Below the pieces are notes generated by a model that was given only the letters and a program-made list of their open reading frames with translations, was not told where the DNA came from and searched no databases. A stretch of DNA of 28,832 nucleotides from JBOGWP01 sp050693875 (GTDB lineage: Bacteria; Actinomycetota; CADDZG01; JAHWKV01; JBOGWP01): positions 1 to 28,832 of the forward strand of contig JBOGWP010000011.1 of the NCBI GenBank assembly GCA_050693875.1, read 5' to 3'. Of the stretch, positions 16,841-25,084 are shown piece after piece (positions within the stretch are counted from its first letter, which is position 1; each line of letters starts with the position of its first letter). A program made the translations under genes and the position numbers.

Positions 16841-17023
16841 TCAGAATCCCCGTAGCGTCTCGCCGAGGCGAACCATCAGCGAGCTGACCGAGCCGAAGAA
16901 GAACTGGATCGCGCCCAGGATGACCAGCACGGCCAGCGCGCCGAGCACGACGTATTCGACGTAGGCCTGTCCCACTTCCGACCTCCTGAATCCCCGCACT
17001 CTTGCGTGGAACCCCCTGAACAA
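16841..17023 (-). CDS. flp: Flp-type major pilin
   Basis: 60 residues from TTG 17023. The start is set by a perfect GGAGGT site at 17032-17037, eight bases upstream, just after the tadC stop. An 18-residue basic leader (FRGFHARVRGFRRSEVG) ends in Gly18. The mature end is QAYVEYVVLGALAVLVILGA, with Glu at +5 and Tyr at +6, the EY pair that defines Flp pilins, and the hydrophobic assembly helix. The rest (FFFGSVSSLMVRLGETLRGF) is short, as expected for a mature pilin of about 42 residues. TadA, TadB and TadC should polymerise it into a thin adhesive fibre. Processing needs a prepilin peptidase, not found in this window. The TTG start with a strong ribosome-binding site is notable for a protein needed in large amounts. 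Confidence 0.85.
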   Translation of the reverse strand: MFRGFHARVRGFRRSEVGQAYVEYVVLGALAVLVILGAIQFFFGSVSSLMVRLGETLRGF

Positions 17024-17031
17024 GGTGCTTC

Positions 17032-17037
17032 ACCTCC
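17032..17037 (-). promoter_or_regulatory. Strong ribosome-binding site that fixes the TTG start of flp
   Basis: GGAGGT on the minus strand within AGGGAGGTGAAG, eight bases before TTG 17023 and right after the tadC stop at 17044-17046. The 20-bp gap is the largest space between genes in the operon. Confidence 0.75.
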
Positions 17038-17043
17038 CTTCCT

Positions 17044-17979
17044 TCACCTCGCAGTGATCTGGAGCAACTGCATGACCGAGGGGTAGAGGACGACGCTGAG
17101 GAATGCGGGAAGGATCAAGAGCCCGATCGGCAGGGCCATTCGCGTTTGGCTTCGCTCGGCCGCCGCGATGAGCTCCAGACGGCGGCGCTCGCGGATGGCT
17201 TTCGCCTGGGCTGATAGGGCCTCCGAGAGGGCCACCCCTTTGGCCTCGGCCGAAGCGATTGCTGCCGCCAGCGGCTCGGCGTCCGCGAGCTGCAGGTCCT
17301 TGCCCATGCGCACAAGCGCCATGGAGGTTGGCTCGCTCCGCAAGCGGCTCTGCCTCAGGTACCGGCGCGTCTCGTCGGCCAACCGGTTGGGGGAAGATCT
17401 GAGCGCCTCGTCGATGGCGCCGTCCAGGCCAAGGCCGGCCGAGACCGCGAGCGCGACCAGGTCCGTGAGGTGGGCGAGGCCCTCCCGCAGCTCCTCCCGC
17501 CTCGCCGTCGCTCTGGAGCGCAACATCAGATCGGGCAGGAAGAAGGCGAACAGCGCCGCCGCGAGACGAAGCCACAGGGGGCTCTGTCCCGCCCCCCAAA
17601 CCGACGAGGCCATCGTCAGGAACGCGAACCCGACCACGGCGGCGGCGATCTTCTGACCGAGGAAGAGAGTGAGGCCCCCCGGGTCGCCGGTCACACGAAG
17701 GCGCGCCTCGGTCCCGGCGAGGTCCAGGCCGAGGGCCGACGTGATCGCGCGGACCTCCCGGCCCGACGCTTCCAGAGCCGGCCGAAACCCATGCTCGAAG
17801 ATGCCCATCCGAAAGACCCGGGCCGGGGGCGGCGCGTCGTCGTGATCGGGGTCGCGGCGATCGGGCCTGAGGGATTCGAGGCGCGCCTTCAGGGTCGGAA
17901 GCGGTCGGCCGTGAGGCTGCGCGGCGAGGACGAGCAGGGCGCCCAGGCCGAAGAGCGCTCCCAGGAGGACGGGGGTCAT
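17044..17979 (-). CDS. tadC: TadC-like pilus platform protein (T2SSF family)
   Basis: 311 residues from ATG 17979, sharing ATGA with the tadB stop. Membrane helices lie at about 4-20, two in the middle (IAAAVVGFAFLTMASSVWGA and LRLAAALFAFFLPDLMLRS) and one at the end (LLILPAFLSVVLYPSVMQLL). Between them is the cytoplasmic T2SSF/GspF-type domain: REGLAHLTDLVALAVSAGLG, LDGAIDEAL, EPTSMALVRMGK and LAAAIASAEAKGVALSEAL. TadC works with TadB as the inner-membrane platform that couples TadA ATPase motion to pilin insertion. It is the last gene before the subunit genes. Confidence 0.88.
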   Translation of the reverse strand: MTPVLLGALFGLGALLVLAAQPHGRPLPTLKARLESLRPDRRDPDHDDAPPPARVFRMGIFEHGFRPALEASGREVRAITSALGLDLAGTEARLRVTGDPGGLTLFLGQKIAAAVVGFAFLTMASSVWGAGQSPLWLRLAAALFAFFLPDLMLRSRATARREELREGLAHLTDLVALAVSAGLGLDGAIDEALRSSPNRLADETRRYLRQSRLRSEPTSMALVRMGKDLQLADAEPLAAAIASAEAKGVALSEALSAQAKAIRERRRLELIAAAERSQTRMALPIGLLILPAFLSVVLYPSVMQLLQITAR

Positions 17980-18773
17980 CGCCCTGCCCCCCTCTCGACC
18001 CGAGCCATGCGCAGCATGAGCCAGTACCCAGCGGCGATGAAGGCGAAGGCGAGCGCCAGGACCATCTGACCGGCAAGGGTGTCGAATGGTTCGAGGAACG
18101 CGGGGTTCTGCCGCTTGATCGCGAGCAGGAGCAGCAGCGGCGCCGCGGCGACGAGGTTGGCCGACATCCGGTGGTGGGTCTGGCGCGCACGCGCCTCTCG
18201 CAGAGTCGCCGCACGCGCGGAGGCAGACTGCCGAAGAGAATGGAGAAGCTCGGAAGTGTGGGCGGAACCGAGCCGGTCGGCAAGGCCGAGGGCCGAGGCG
18301 AAGAGCTGGCTTGCGGGGTCGCCCGCTCGCGCGGCGAAACGGGCCGCCGCATCGGTGAGCCCTGAGACTTTCGCGTCGGCGACCAGCCGCTGGAGGTCTG
18401 AGGCGATGACGCCGGGGGCTCCGTGCGCCGCCTGGATCAGGGCCTCGTACACCCCGGCTCCTGCCTGCAGCGCGCCCCGGATCCGAAAGGCGACCTCGGC
18501 GACGGCCTCCATCCTCTCTACGTGCCGCCTCTCCGCGCGCAGCTGGAGGAGAGCGCTCGGCGCGAGCCCGCCGACCAGCGCGCCGGCGACCAGAGCGACC
18601 TCCCAGCCGAAGAGGGTGAGCCCGGTGATGGCGCCGGCGACGGCCCCGGCACCTCTCGGACCGAGTCGCCTGACCCATCCCGTGACAGGGAGTTGTCCCT
18701 CTGGGCGGGCGAGGGCGTCGAAGACGAGGAGGGCTCCAAGTCCCAGCGCGACGCCGAATGGGATTGATTCCAT
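17976..18773 (-). CDS. tadB: TadB-like pilus platform protein (T2SSF family)
   Basis: 265 residues from ATG 18773, in an ATGA overlap with tadA. An N-terminal helix pair (about residues 4-20 and 42-75) precedes a T2SSF domain with VAEVAFRIRGALQAGAGVYE and EALIQAA, then LADRLGSAHTSELLHSLRQS, and two C-terminal helices (LVAAAPLLLLLAIKRQNP and MVLALAFAFIAAGYWLML). The order TadA-TadB-TadC and the similar size of the two T2SSF proteins are typical of Tad systems. TadB forms the membrane platform with TadC. Confidence 0.88.
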   Translation of the reverse strand: MESIPFGVALGLGALLVFDALARPEGQLPVTGWVRRLGPRGAGAVAGAITGLTLFGWEVALVAGALVGGLAPSALLQLRAERRHVERMEAVAEVAFRIRGALQAGAGVYEALIQAAHGAPGVIASDLQRLVADAKVSGLTDAAARFAARAGDPASQLFASALGLADRLGSAHTSELLHSLRQSASARAATLREARARQTHHRMSANLVAAAPLLLLLAIKRQNPAFLEPFDTLAGQMVLALAFAFIAAGYWLMLRMARVERGAGR

Positions 18774-20038
18774 CAGGCCCGCCCGTAGCAGTTCCCGGAT
18801 GGCGGGAGGCGTTCGAGACCGGCGAGCGCCTTGCACGGGATCTCGGTGCGGACCAGGCGGCCGTGTTCCAGCCGGAACAGCTCGTTGATCTGGACCTGGC
18901 CCGCGTGGAACCCCACGACCTCCGATATCTGGCACACGATGCGCTTGCCCGCGTCCAAGGGCTTCAGGTGGACGACCAGGTTGAGCGTCTCTGCGATCAT
19001 CCGCACGGCGACATCGGGCGTCAGTTGCTCGCCGCCTTGGAGCAGGGAGAGCTCCAGCTTGGTGAGCGCCTGGCGAGCGGAGTTGGCGTGAATCGTCCCC
19101 ATCGAGCCCTCGTGCCCAGAGTTCATGGCTGACAGCATGTCGAGGCCCTCCGGACCCCGGACCTCTCCGACCACGATGCGTTTCGGGCGCATTCGAAGGG
19201 CGTTGCGGACGAGCTGACGGATCGAAATCTCCCCGACGCCCTCGGCGTTGGCCTTTCGCTGTTCCAGGGCGAGGCAGTCGCGGAGCTGGTACCTGAATCG
19301 CAGCTCGAGCGTTTCCTCGATGGTGATGACCCTGTCGAGGGGAGGGATCGCTCTTCCGAGCGCGTTCAGGGTCGTCGTCTTGCCCGATCCCGTGCCGCCC
19401 GATACGAGGATGTTCAATCCGCACTGGACCGCCAGCGCCAGGAAGGAGGCTGCCTCGGGGGTGAGCGTCCCGAGATCGACGAGCTCGGCCAGCGAGTTGG
19501 CCTTGAGGCGGTGGCGGCGGATCGTGATGCAGGGGCTCTCCGTGATCGGGGGGAGCACGGCGTGCATCCTCGAGCCGTCCGGCAGGCAGACCTCGACGGC
19601 CGGAGAGGACTCGTCGATTCGCCGTCCGGCACGGGCCGCGATTCTGGTCAGCAGGAGACGGACCTCCCCGTCGGAGGAGAAGCCCGGATGGACCTCCTTC
19701 TTCCCTCCGTCGTGGCGGATCACGAACCCGCGGTCGTGAGAGTTGACGATGACCTCCTCGACCGAGTCGTCCTCGAGGAACTTCTGGAGGGGGCCCAGTC
19801 GGAAGAAGTGATCGAAGAGGCCCTGGGCCAGCTCTCGTCTCTCCTCGTCGCCGAGGACGTCGCCGCCGGCGTGCGCTCGGTGCCGGGTTTCCTTCTCTAC
19901 GAGCCGGACGATGATCGCCCAGGCTTTGGCCTCCTCGTCTTCGCTGGCGTTGGCGAGGGAGGAGTCGGCCAGCTCCCGCCCGAGCGCCTCGCGCGCCTGC
20001 TCTTTCAGGCGTTCGATGGTCGCGATGGCCGGGGTCAT
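18773..20038 (-). CDS. tadA: TadA/CpaF-family pilus assembly ATPase
   Basis: 421 residues from ATG 20038, overlapping the tadZ stop by ATGA. This is a VirB11/GspE-type hexameric ATPase. An N-terminal helical part to about 80 leads to the N2 domain with DDSVEEVIVNSHDRGFVIRH and the LPDGSRMHAVLPP strand. Walker A GGTGSGKTT lies at 214-222, the Asp-box ITIEETLEL near 239-247, Walker B RIVVGEVRGPEGLDML from 287, and the His-box SGHEGSMGTIHANS at 307-320. All residues needed for ATP hydrolysis are present. It powers Flp fibre assembly from the cytoplasmic face of the TadB/TadC platform. Length is normal for the family, and no damage is seen. Confidence 0.93.
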   Translation of the reverse strand: MTPAIATIERLKEQAREALGRELADSSLANASEDEEAKAWAIIVRLVEKETRHRAHAGGDVLGDEERRELAQGLFDHFFRLGPLQKFLEDDSVEEVIVNSHDRGFVIRHDGGKKEVHPGFSSDGEVRLLLTRIAARAGRRIDESSPAVEVCLPDGSRMHAVLPPITESPCITIRRHRLKANSLAELVDLGTLTPEAASFLALAVQCGLNILVSGGTGSGKTTTLNALGRAIPPLDRVITIEETLELRFRYQLRDCLALEQRKANAEGVGEISIRQLVRNALRMRPKRIVVGEVRGPEGLDMLSAMNSGHEGSMGTIHANSARQALTKLELSLLQGGEQLTPDVAVRMIAETLNLVVHLKPLDAGKRIVCQISEVVGFHAGQVQINELFRLEHGRLVRTEIPCKALAGLERLPPSGNCYGRA

Positions 20039-20769
20039 CCGATGGAAACCTCCTGATTCCGCGTCGCGGCCGCCTGCTTGAGGACCGCCCCGGCGAGCTC
20101 TCCGAACGCCTTCGCCAGGCGTCGCCCACCTACGGGGGTCTGCGCTTCGAGAGCGCGCCTCGCGCCTCTTCGATTGAGGGGGATCATGGCGATCGATGCG
20201 ATGCCCACCGCTGAGGCGACCTCGGCCGCTTCGGCGGCATGCCTCCATTCGAAGGCGTTCGTCACGAGCCGCATCCGCGAGGGATTGGCTCCCGCGGAGA
20301 GAAGAGCTTCCCGGGCGCGCTCCGCTCCGAAGGTCGAGACCAGGTCCGGTCGGACGACGACGAGGATGAGGTCTGCGCCAGCAGCGACCTCCGCCACTCG
20401 CTCGTCGACGCGTCCCAGATCGGCGACGACCAGGTGGTTCCGACTGGAGGACGAGGAGAGGATGTTGTGGAGGACTTCTGCGGAGGCGTCGCTGGCTCGG
20501 GGGAACCCGGCGATGCACCTGATGCCGCATCGCTCGTCGATCTCACCGAGCAGGGCCTGGGGTGAGTACTTGCCCGGGCCGACAAGCCCGAGCGGCCACA
20601 GCCCCTTGCGCGGGTCCAGGCCGAGGTAAGCCGCGACGTCTCCCCCGTGAGGGTCGAGGTCGAGAAAGACGGGCCGACGTCCGGCCTTGGCGAGGGCGTT
20701 GGCGAGGTTGACGGCCACGAACGTCGCGCCTGGGCTGCCTTTGCCCGAGCAGACCGCGATGCAGGTCAT
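20035..20769 (-). CDS. tadZ: TadZ/CpaE-like MinD-family protein
   Basis: 244 residues from ATG 20769, overlapping cpaB by ATGA. The fold is MinD/ParA-like: first loop SGKGSPGATFVAVNLANALA, then PVFLDLDPHGGDVAAYLGL, HLVVADLGRVDERV, LILVVVRPDLVSTFGAERAR and LVTNAFEW. The deviant Walker A reads KGSPGAT, so the second Lys that normally contacts the phosphates is Ala; the first Lys is kept. Many TadZ proteins have altered P-loops and act in polar positioning of the pilus machine rather than as fast ATPases. There is no N-terminal receiver-like domain, so this is a short form. Its place between cpaB and tadA is usual. Confidence 0.85.
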   Translation of the reverse strand: MTCIAVCSGKGSPGATFVAVNLANALAKAGRRPVFLDLDPHGGDVAAYLGLDPRKGLWPLGLVGPGKYSPQALLGEIDERCGIRCIAGFPRASDASAEVLHNILSSSSSRNHLVVADLGRVDERVAEVAAGADLILVVVRPDLVSTFGAERAREALLSAGANPSRMRLVTNAFEWRHAAEAAEVASAVGIASIAMIPLNRRGARRALEAQTPVGGRRLAKAFGELAGAVLKQAAATRNQEVSIG

Positions 20770-21407
20770 CGTTGTCCGTCCCTCGAAAGGAGCACGAGGT
20801 TGATGGAGCCCTTGGCTTGGGCCTCGGCCAGCGCCCGGGCCTCCTCCAACCGCAGGCGCAGGGCCACGACGAGAGCCGATCCCTCCGAGGTCTGCGCCTG
20901 CCGGACGGACTGGACGGTGACGTCGGTGAAGAGGATGGTCGTGGGCAGGTTGCGGTCGGGCGTCGGGGAGGAGATGACCGCGACGTGGTCTCCGGCCCGA
21001 AGGTCGCCGGCAGAGCACCGGTGGGGCTTGAGGGCGACGCTCATCGACACTTGGCCGGCCGGGAGGGTGGAGGACCTGGCGATCGAGCGGGGGCCCAGGA
21101 TCTTGCCGGGCCAGAGTGCTTCCGTGGCGATCTGCCCGACGACCCGTCCCTGGCCAGAGGCCGGAAGGTAGGCAACGCCGCGGGGCAGCGAGATGTCCGC
21201 AACGCGGAGGTCGGAGGGTTCGATGACGTGTCCGGGCTCGACCTGGCGGGCAGCTACGAGGACCGGGGTCCGGTCCTGGGCGCGCCTGACCAGGGAGGTC
21301 GTCCCGGCGATGGCGAACAGCATGAGCGTGACTCCGACGACGACCCTCATGTCGATGCGCCTGATTCGAGAAGCCGTCCTCGGAACGAGGGTGTGAACAG
21401 CTTGCAT
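20766..21407 (-). CDS. cpaB: CpaB/RcpC-like pilus assembly protein with SAF domain
   Basis: 213 residues from ATG 21407, with an AAGGAGG site four bases upstream. It has one membrane anchor at about 20-40 (MRVVVGVTLMLFAIAGTTSL), then a SAF domain (TPVLVAARQVEPGHVIEPSD, LRVADISLPRGVAYLP) and the RcpC/CpaB C-terminal domain (LPAGQVSMSVALKPH, GDLRAGDHVAVISSP). ATG at residue 20 is a possible alternative start, but the ribosome-binding site favours 21407. In Gram-negatives CpaB lies outside the inner membrane and supports the secretin; in monoderm bacteria it probably helps the fibre cross the wall. First gene of the operon, so its upstream region should hold the operon promoter. Confidence 0.87.
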   Translation of the reverse strand: MQAVHTLVPRTASRIRRIDMRVVVGVTLMLFAIAGTTSLVRRAQDRTPVLVAARQVEPGHVIEPSDLRVADISLPRGVAYLPASGQGRVVGQIATEALWPGKILGPRSIARSSTLPAGQVSMSVALKPHRCSAGDLRAGDHVAVISSPTPDRNLPTTILFTDVTVQSVRQAQTSEGSALVVALRLRLEEARALAEAQAKGSINLVLLSRDGQR

Positions 21408-21497
21408 GGGGCCTCCTTAGCTCGTGGCGGCTGTCCGCGCGGAGTAGGGATAGGCGGAGCCGGGGGGCGGGTCCATCCCGCGGGACTCCCCGGACGC

Positions 21498-21516
21498 TGA
21501 CATTTGGGTGACATTT
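21498..21516. promoter_or_regulatory. Direct repeat TGACATTT with 11-bp period, candidate regulator site
   Basis: TGACATTT occurs at 21498-21505 and again at 21509-21516, exactly one helical turn apart and about 91 bp upstream of the cpaB start. Winged-helix regulators of the OmpR/PhoB/SARP type bind tandem repeats with this spacing. Three proteins in this window have such a domain (10853, 11485, 21728). Confidence 0.5.
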
Positions 21517-21552
21517 CGCCGCGGGCGTCGTTTCACGGGGCGATCTTGCGCT

Positions 21553-21646
21553 CCGAAAACTCGCGTCTGGCTCGCGTTTCCCTCGTTTCCACGCCTGCGG
21601 CTTCTCGCGTCCGCGCGAGTTTTCGGCCGACTGGGGCGAGTTTTCG
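21553..21646. promoter_or_regulatory. 13-bp inverted repeat plus third copy in the divergent control region
   Basis: CCGAAAACTCGCG (21553-21565) is exactly inverted as CGCGAGTTTTCGG (21614-21626). The 11-bp core GCGAGTTTTCG recurs at 21636-21646, two helical turns (21 bp) after the second copy. The AT-rich cores stand out against the GC-rich background. Candidate operator cluster for the divergent regulator, the Tad operon or both. Confidence 0.55.
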
Positions 21647-21727
21647 CTCGCGGCTCGCAAGTTCGCGTCTACATGGGTCGGCCGCCGCCGCGCGAGCCGG
21701 GCGCGAGTCGCCCAGCGGGTCACGCCC

Positions 21728-22536
21728 GTGGACGGCCTGCTGTCAGGCCCTGGCGCTTCCGGGCTTCGTGCGGACGATGCCGACGGGGCCGCGGGCCCGC
21801 GGCGAGGGCTGTCCGTCTATCTCCTGGGGCCCCTCAGGATCTTCCGTGACGGCCACCCCGTCGAAGGAGGGTGGCGGCGGAAGTCCCTCGAGTTGCTCGC
21901 CTACCTGGCCGCCCATCCTCGGGGAGCGGCCAGGGACCAGGTCCTTGAGGCCTTGTGGCCGGGCGCGGACCCGAAAGTGTCACAGAGTAATCTCTGGCAC
22001 TCTGCCTCGCACCTCAGGTGCCGCTTGCGGCGTCCGGGGGACAACGCTCGCATCGTCCAGAAGATCGACGACCGGTACCGTATGGACTTCGCCCACGTAT
22101 GGGTGGATGTGGTTGCGTTCGAGGAGGCGATCCGCCGGTCGCGGGACTCGGGCAATCGGGGCGCTCTGCTCGAGGTTGCCTGCAGCCTCTACCGGGGCGA
22201 GTACTGCGAAGGCTGGTATTACGGCTGGGCTGGGCTGCGCTGGTCATCGAACGCTATCAAGGTCTGTTCGTGCAAGCGGCCAAGGACTGGGCGCTTCTCC
22301 TACAGGCGTCGGACCAGGTCGACGAAGCTCTACAGCTTCTCGACCGAGCCCTGGCAGCCGACCCCTACGACGAGGAGCTCTACCGGCAGGCCATGGTCCT
22401 GGAGAACGGAAGGGGCCGAGCCGACCTCGTCGCGCGCCGCTACCGCCTGCTCCGCCGCCTTATGATCGAGGAGCTGGGGATCGAGCCTTCCATGCAGACG
22501 TCGGCGGTTCTTCGGCAGCTAGAGGCTGCTCCTTGA
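21728..22536 (+). pseudogene. SARP-like regulator (winged helix plus BTAD), one frameshift
   Basis: Starts with GTG 21728. Frame 2 gives a winged helix at about residues 28-120 (LSVYLLGPLRIFRDGHPVEG, KSLELLAYLAAHPRGAARDQ, RIVQKIDDRYRMDF) and the first BTAD helices up to CEGWYYGWA. At about 22228-22245 the coding signal moves to frame 1 (IERYQGLFVQAAKDWALLLQ, QVDEALQLLDRALAADPYDE, MIEELGIEPS) and ends at 22536. Compared with the BTAD domain of the LysM protein, one base is missing or two are extra at the shift. The two proteins share domain order and layout. It is divergent from the Tad operon, with 320 bp between, so it was probably its activator. As read the product would lose most of the BTAD domain; a sequencing error is possible. 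Confidence 0.75.
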
Positions 22537-22756
22537 GCTGGTCAGAGACGAGAGTGCTTGTTAAGGAGGGTGCCTTTCACCTTCATGGGACCACCCCCGC
22601 CCCCGATTCCATCAACCACCGCCAAGTGTTGGGCGCCATCCGGAATGAGGACGGGCACGGCCTGACGCGACCGCCTAGGGCCGTCAGCTTGTCACACCCG
22701 ACCGCAATAATCGGACTCCGTGCTTCCCCACCACGTTTTTTCGGGGGGGAAGACAC

Positions 22757-25084
22757 ATGCGACTCGTGCAGAACTCGATCCGAGGGGCATGGCTCGCTCC
22801 CATGGCCATGAATGCCGCGGCGCTCGTCGAGCGTGTCCTGAGCCTCCCCGCGGGGCGGCCGGTCCCCGCCTCATCCACGCTCACCGCCGTCGCCCTGGTT
22901 GCTGGCATCGAGGTTGCCGCGACGGGGATTACCAGGGAGAGCACCCTGAGACACACCTGGCGTGATCGACAGGGCGGCGGCGCCACTCCGCTACTCCTCC
23001 TCGCCGACGATCCAACCCGGGCGGGGTCGGTCCTTGCGCTCGGAGTCGTGGACGCCAGCGGCCCCCTACGCTCGCTGGAGGCGGCCGCCCTCGCTGCGGT
23101 CATCGAGCGGATCTCGTCCAAGCCGCGCCTCGAGGCGGTCCGAGAGCTGTCGGCCGAGCTGGAGCGATTGGACCGGGCGGCCATACCTGGTCTCAAGTTG
23201 CGGGATCTCCTAACCCTTCACACCCTCGATGTCCGTCTCCGCAAGGACCACGAACGCTGGCAGCACATGACCGAGGAGACTTCATCGATAGAGCGAGGGG
23301 CCGACTGGCGACGCGTCCTCACCTCGTTCGGGTATGAGTTGGAGAGGCTGAGGAACCGGGGATACCTTGCCCGATTTCAGGGGCGTCCGGTCGCCGTGGT
23401 CCATCCGAAGGCCGATCCCGCCGACTTCTCACGCCTCGACGCTGTCTCCCGCCCGCCGGAGGGCGTTCTCCTGAACGACTGTCAGCGTGCCGGCGCGCCC
23501 TTCGGCATCCTCACCAGTGGAAGCCGCCTTCGGCTACTCCAAGCCGAGTCGTTGTCGGGCGATGCAGTCTCCCGTTACCTCGACGTCGACGCGGCAGCGT
23601 TGCAGCCGGATGACTTTCCGCTACTGGGGCTGCTGAGCCCGAGATATCTCGCCGAGGGCGAGTTCGACGCACTGGTGGGCGATGCTCGCGCCTTTGGCTC
23701 CACTCTGCGCAAGAGACTCGACGCGACGATCCGCCAGTCGGTCCTTCCCGTGCTCGGCCGCGCGCTGGGTCGCTGGGCCAAGGTCCAGGGCCGAGATCTC
23801 GCCGACGAGACCGTGAGGCAGGAACTCGAACACGCCGCCCTGACCCTGGTCTTCAGGAGCCTGTTCCTCCTCTACGCCGAGAGCGGCGGACACCTGCCGA
23901 TGGACAATCGCTCTTACGCCCAGGCATCCCTCACGAACCTGGTCGCCGAGGCCGCGGAGACGCAGGCAGCGCTCAGTCGCCGGTCCACGTCGCTCTGGGA
24001 CCGATTCAGGCTGCTGATCAAGGCCATGCGCGACGGAAACCCCGCGTGGGGAGTCCCCCCTTACAACGGGGCGCTCTTTTCCCGCGAAGGTTTCCTCGGC
24101 GCCGGCACCCTGGAGGCGCTGGAGGTGCCCGACCCACACTTTGCCGAGGTCTTGATCGGCCTCGGCCGGGACGAAGAGCAAGAGGCGGGCGTCGACTACT
24201 CCACGCTCGAGATCGGCCACCTCGGTCACATCTACGAGGGACTGCTGTCGCTGAGGCTCTCCCTGGCGACCGAACCCCTTCGCTACATCCCTAACCGGGA
24301 CACCTATCTGCCTGTTGGCGAGGAGGAGGCCGAGTTCGCCCCCGGAGACCTTCTCTGGCAGACCCATGAGGGCGGCAGGAAGGCCGCGGGCGTGTACTAC
24401 ACCCGTTCGGAACTCGTGAGGCATCTGGTGAGAAGGGCGGTGGTGCCAGTCTTCGAAAGGCATCTCGAGATGGTCGGAGCGCTGGCGGAGGCCGACCCCG
24501 AGGGCGCGGCAAAGATGCTATTCGACTTCGCCGTCCTCGACCCCGCCTGCGGAAGTGCCCATTTCCTGGTGACCGTGGTCTCCGAGCTCTCCGATCTGGT
24601 CGTGAGGTTCTTAGGCGAGGTGCCGCTTCCCGAGGTGAGCACGATGCTCGACCGCCTGCGTATCGGCGCCAGCGCTGGCGCCGCCATCGATGACGTCGCC
24701 CTCATCCGCCGGTTGGTGATGAAAAGGTGCGTCTACGGCGTGGATCTTTCACCCATGGGCGCCGAGATCGCCAAGATCTCGCTGTGGCTGGCGTCGTTCG
24801 TGCCCGGCCTCTCCCTCGCTTATCTCGACCGGAACATCCTGGTCGGAAACTCCCTCATCGGGGTTGCCGTGCCCGAAGCCTTGCGGCCACCCGGCGCCCC
24901 GGATCAATCCTGGTTCGACGTTTCGATCCGGGGGGCGCCCCCGCCGCGGACTTGCCCGTACCTGGGTTCGATCTGGACACAGCCTGGAGGGCAGCGGTCC
25001 CGACCATCGTTGAGGAGCACAACTCCCGCGCCGATCCTCGAGCTGAGGAGGAGCGGCTCGGCCCGGTGCAGAGGTTTGCAATAG
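22757..25084 (+). CDS. N6-adenine DNA methyltransferase (Eco57I/COG1002-like), truncated before the catalytic motif
   Basis: Starts ATG 22757 after a GGGGGGGAAG site. Residues 1-540 are the large N-terminal region of Eco57I/PglX/DrmMI-like methylases (for example LVFRSLFLLYAESGGHLP, STLEIGHLGHIYEGLLSLRL). GVYYTRSELVRHLV at about 545 is the entry motif, DPACGSAHFLV at 595-605 is motif I for S-adenosylmethionine binding, and CVYGVDLSPMGAEIAKISLW with GNSLIGVA follows. The protein then changes character after about residue 715 and ends in low-information sequence at 25084. The NPPY/W motif that binds the target adenine and the whole target-recognition region are absent; relatives run well beyond 1000 residues. 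The gene appears cut by a deletion whose other side is the frame described next. Methylation activity is not expected. Confidence 0.8.
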   Translation: MRLVQNSIRGAWLAPMAMNAAALVERVLSLPAGRPVPASSTLTAVALVAGIEVAATGITRESTLRHTWRDRQGGGATPLLLLADDPTRAGSVLALGVVDASGPLRSLEAAALAAVIERISSKPRLEAVRELSAELERLDRAAIPGLKLRDLLTLHTLDVRLRKDHERWQHMTEETSSIERGADWRRVLTSFGYELERLRNRGYLARFQGRPVAVVHPKADPADFSRLDAVSRPPEGVLLNDCQRAGAPFGILTSGSRLRLLQAESLSGDAVSRYLDVDAAALQPDDFPLLGLLSPRYLAEGEFDALVGDARAFGSTLRKRLDATIRQSVLPVLGRALGRWAKVQGRDLADETVRQELEHAALTLVFRSLFLLYAESGGHLPMDNRSYAQASLTNLVAEAAETQAALSRRSTSLWDRFRLLIKAMRDGNPAWGVPPYNGALFSREGFLGAGTLEALEVPDPHFAEVLIGLGRDEEQEAGVDYSTLEIGHLGHIYEGLLSLRLSLATEPLRYIPNRDTYLPVGEEEAEFAPGDLLWQTHEGGRKAAGVYYTRSELVRHLVRRAVVPVFERHLEMVGALAEADPEGAAKMLFDFAVLDPACGSAHFLVTVVSELSDLVVRFLGEVPLPEVSTMLDRLRIGASAGAAIDDVALIRRLVMKRCVYGVDLSPMGAEIAKISLWLASFVPGLSLAYLDRNILVGNSLIGVAVPEALRPPGAPDQSWFDVSIRGAPPPRTCPYLGSIWTQPGGQRSRPSLRSTTPAPILELRRSGSARCRGLQ

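Noticed and set aside
22689..22711. TTGTCA and AATAAT as a promoter for the methylase gene
   Set aside because: The spacer is only 11 bp, too short for a normal -35/-10 pair.
21504..22811. Long open frame over the divergent promoter and BTAD gene
   Set aside because: Arg/Ser/Pro-rich shadow without family motifs; the BTAD protein in the other frames has clear homology.
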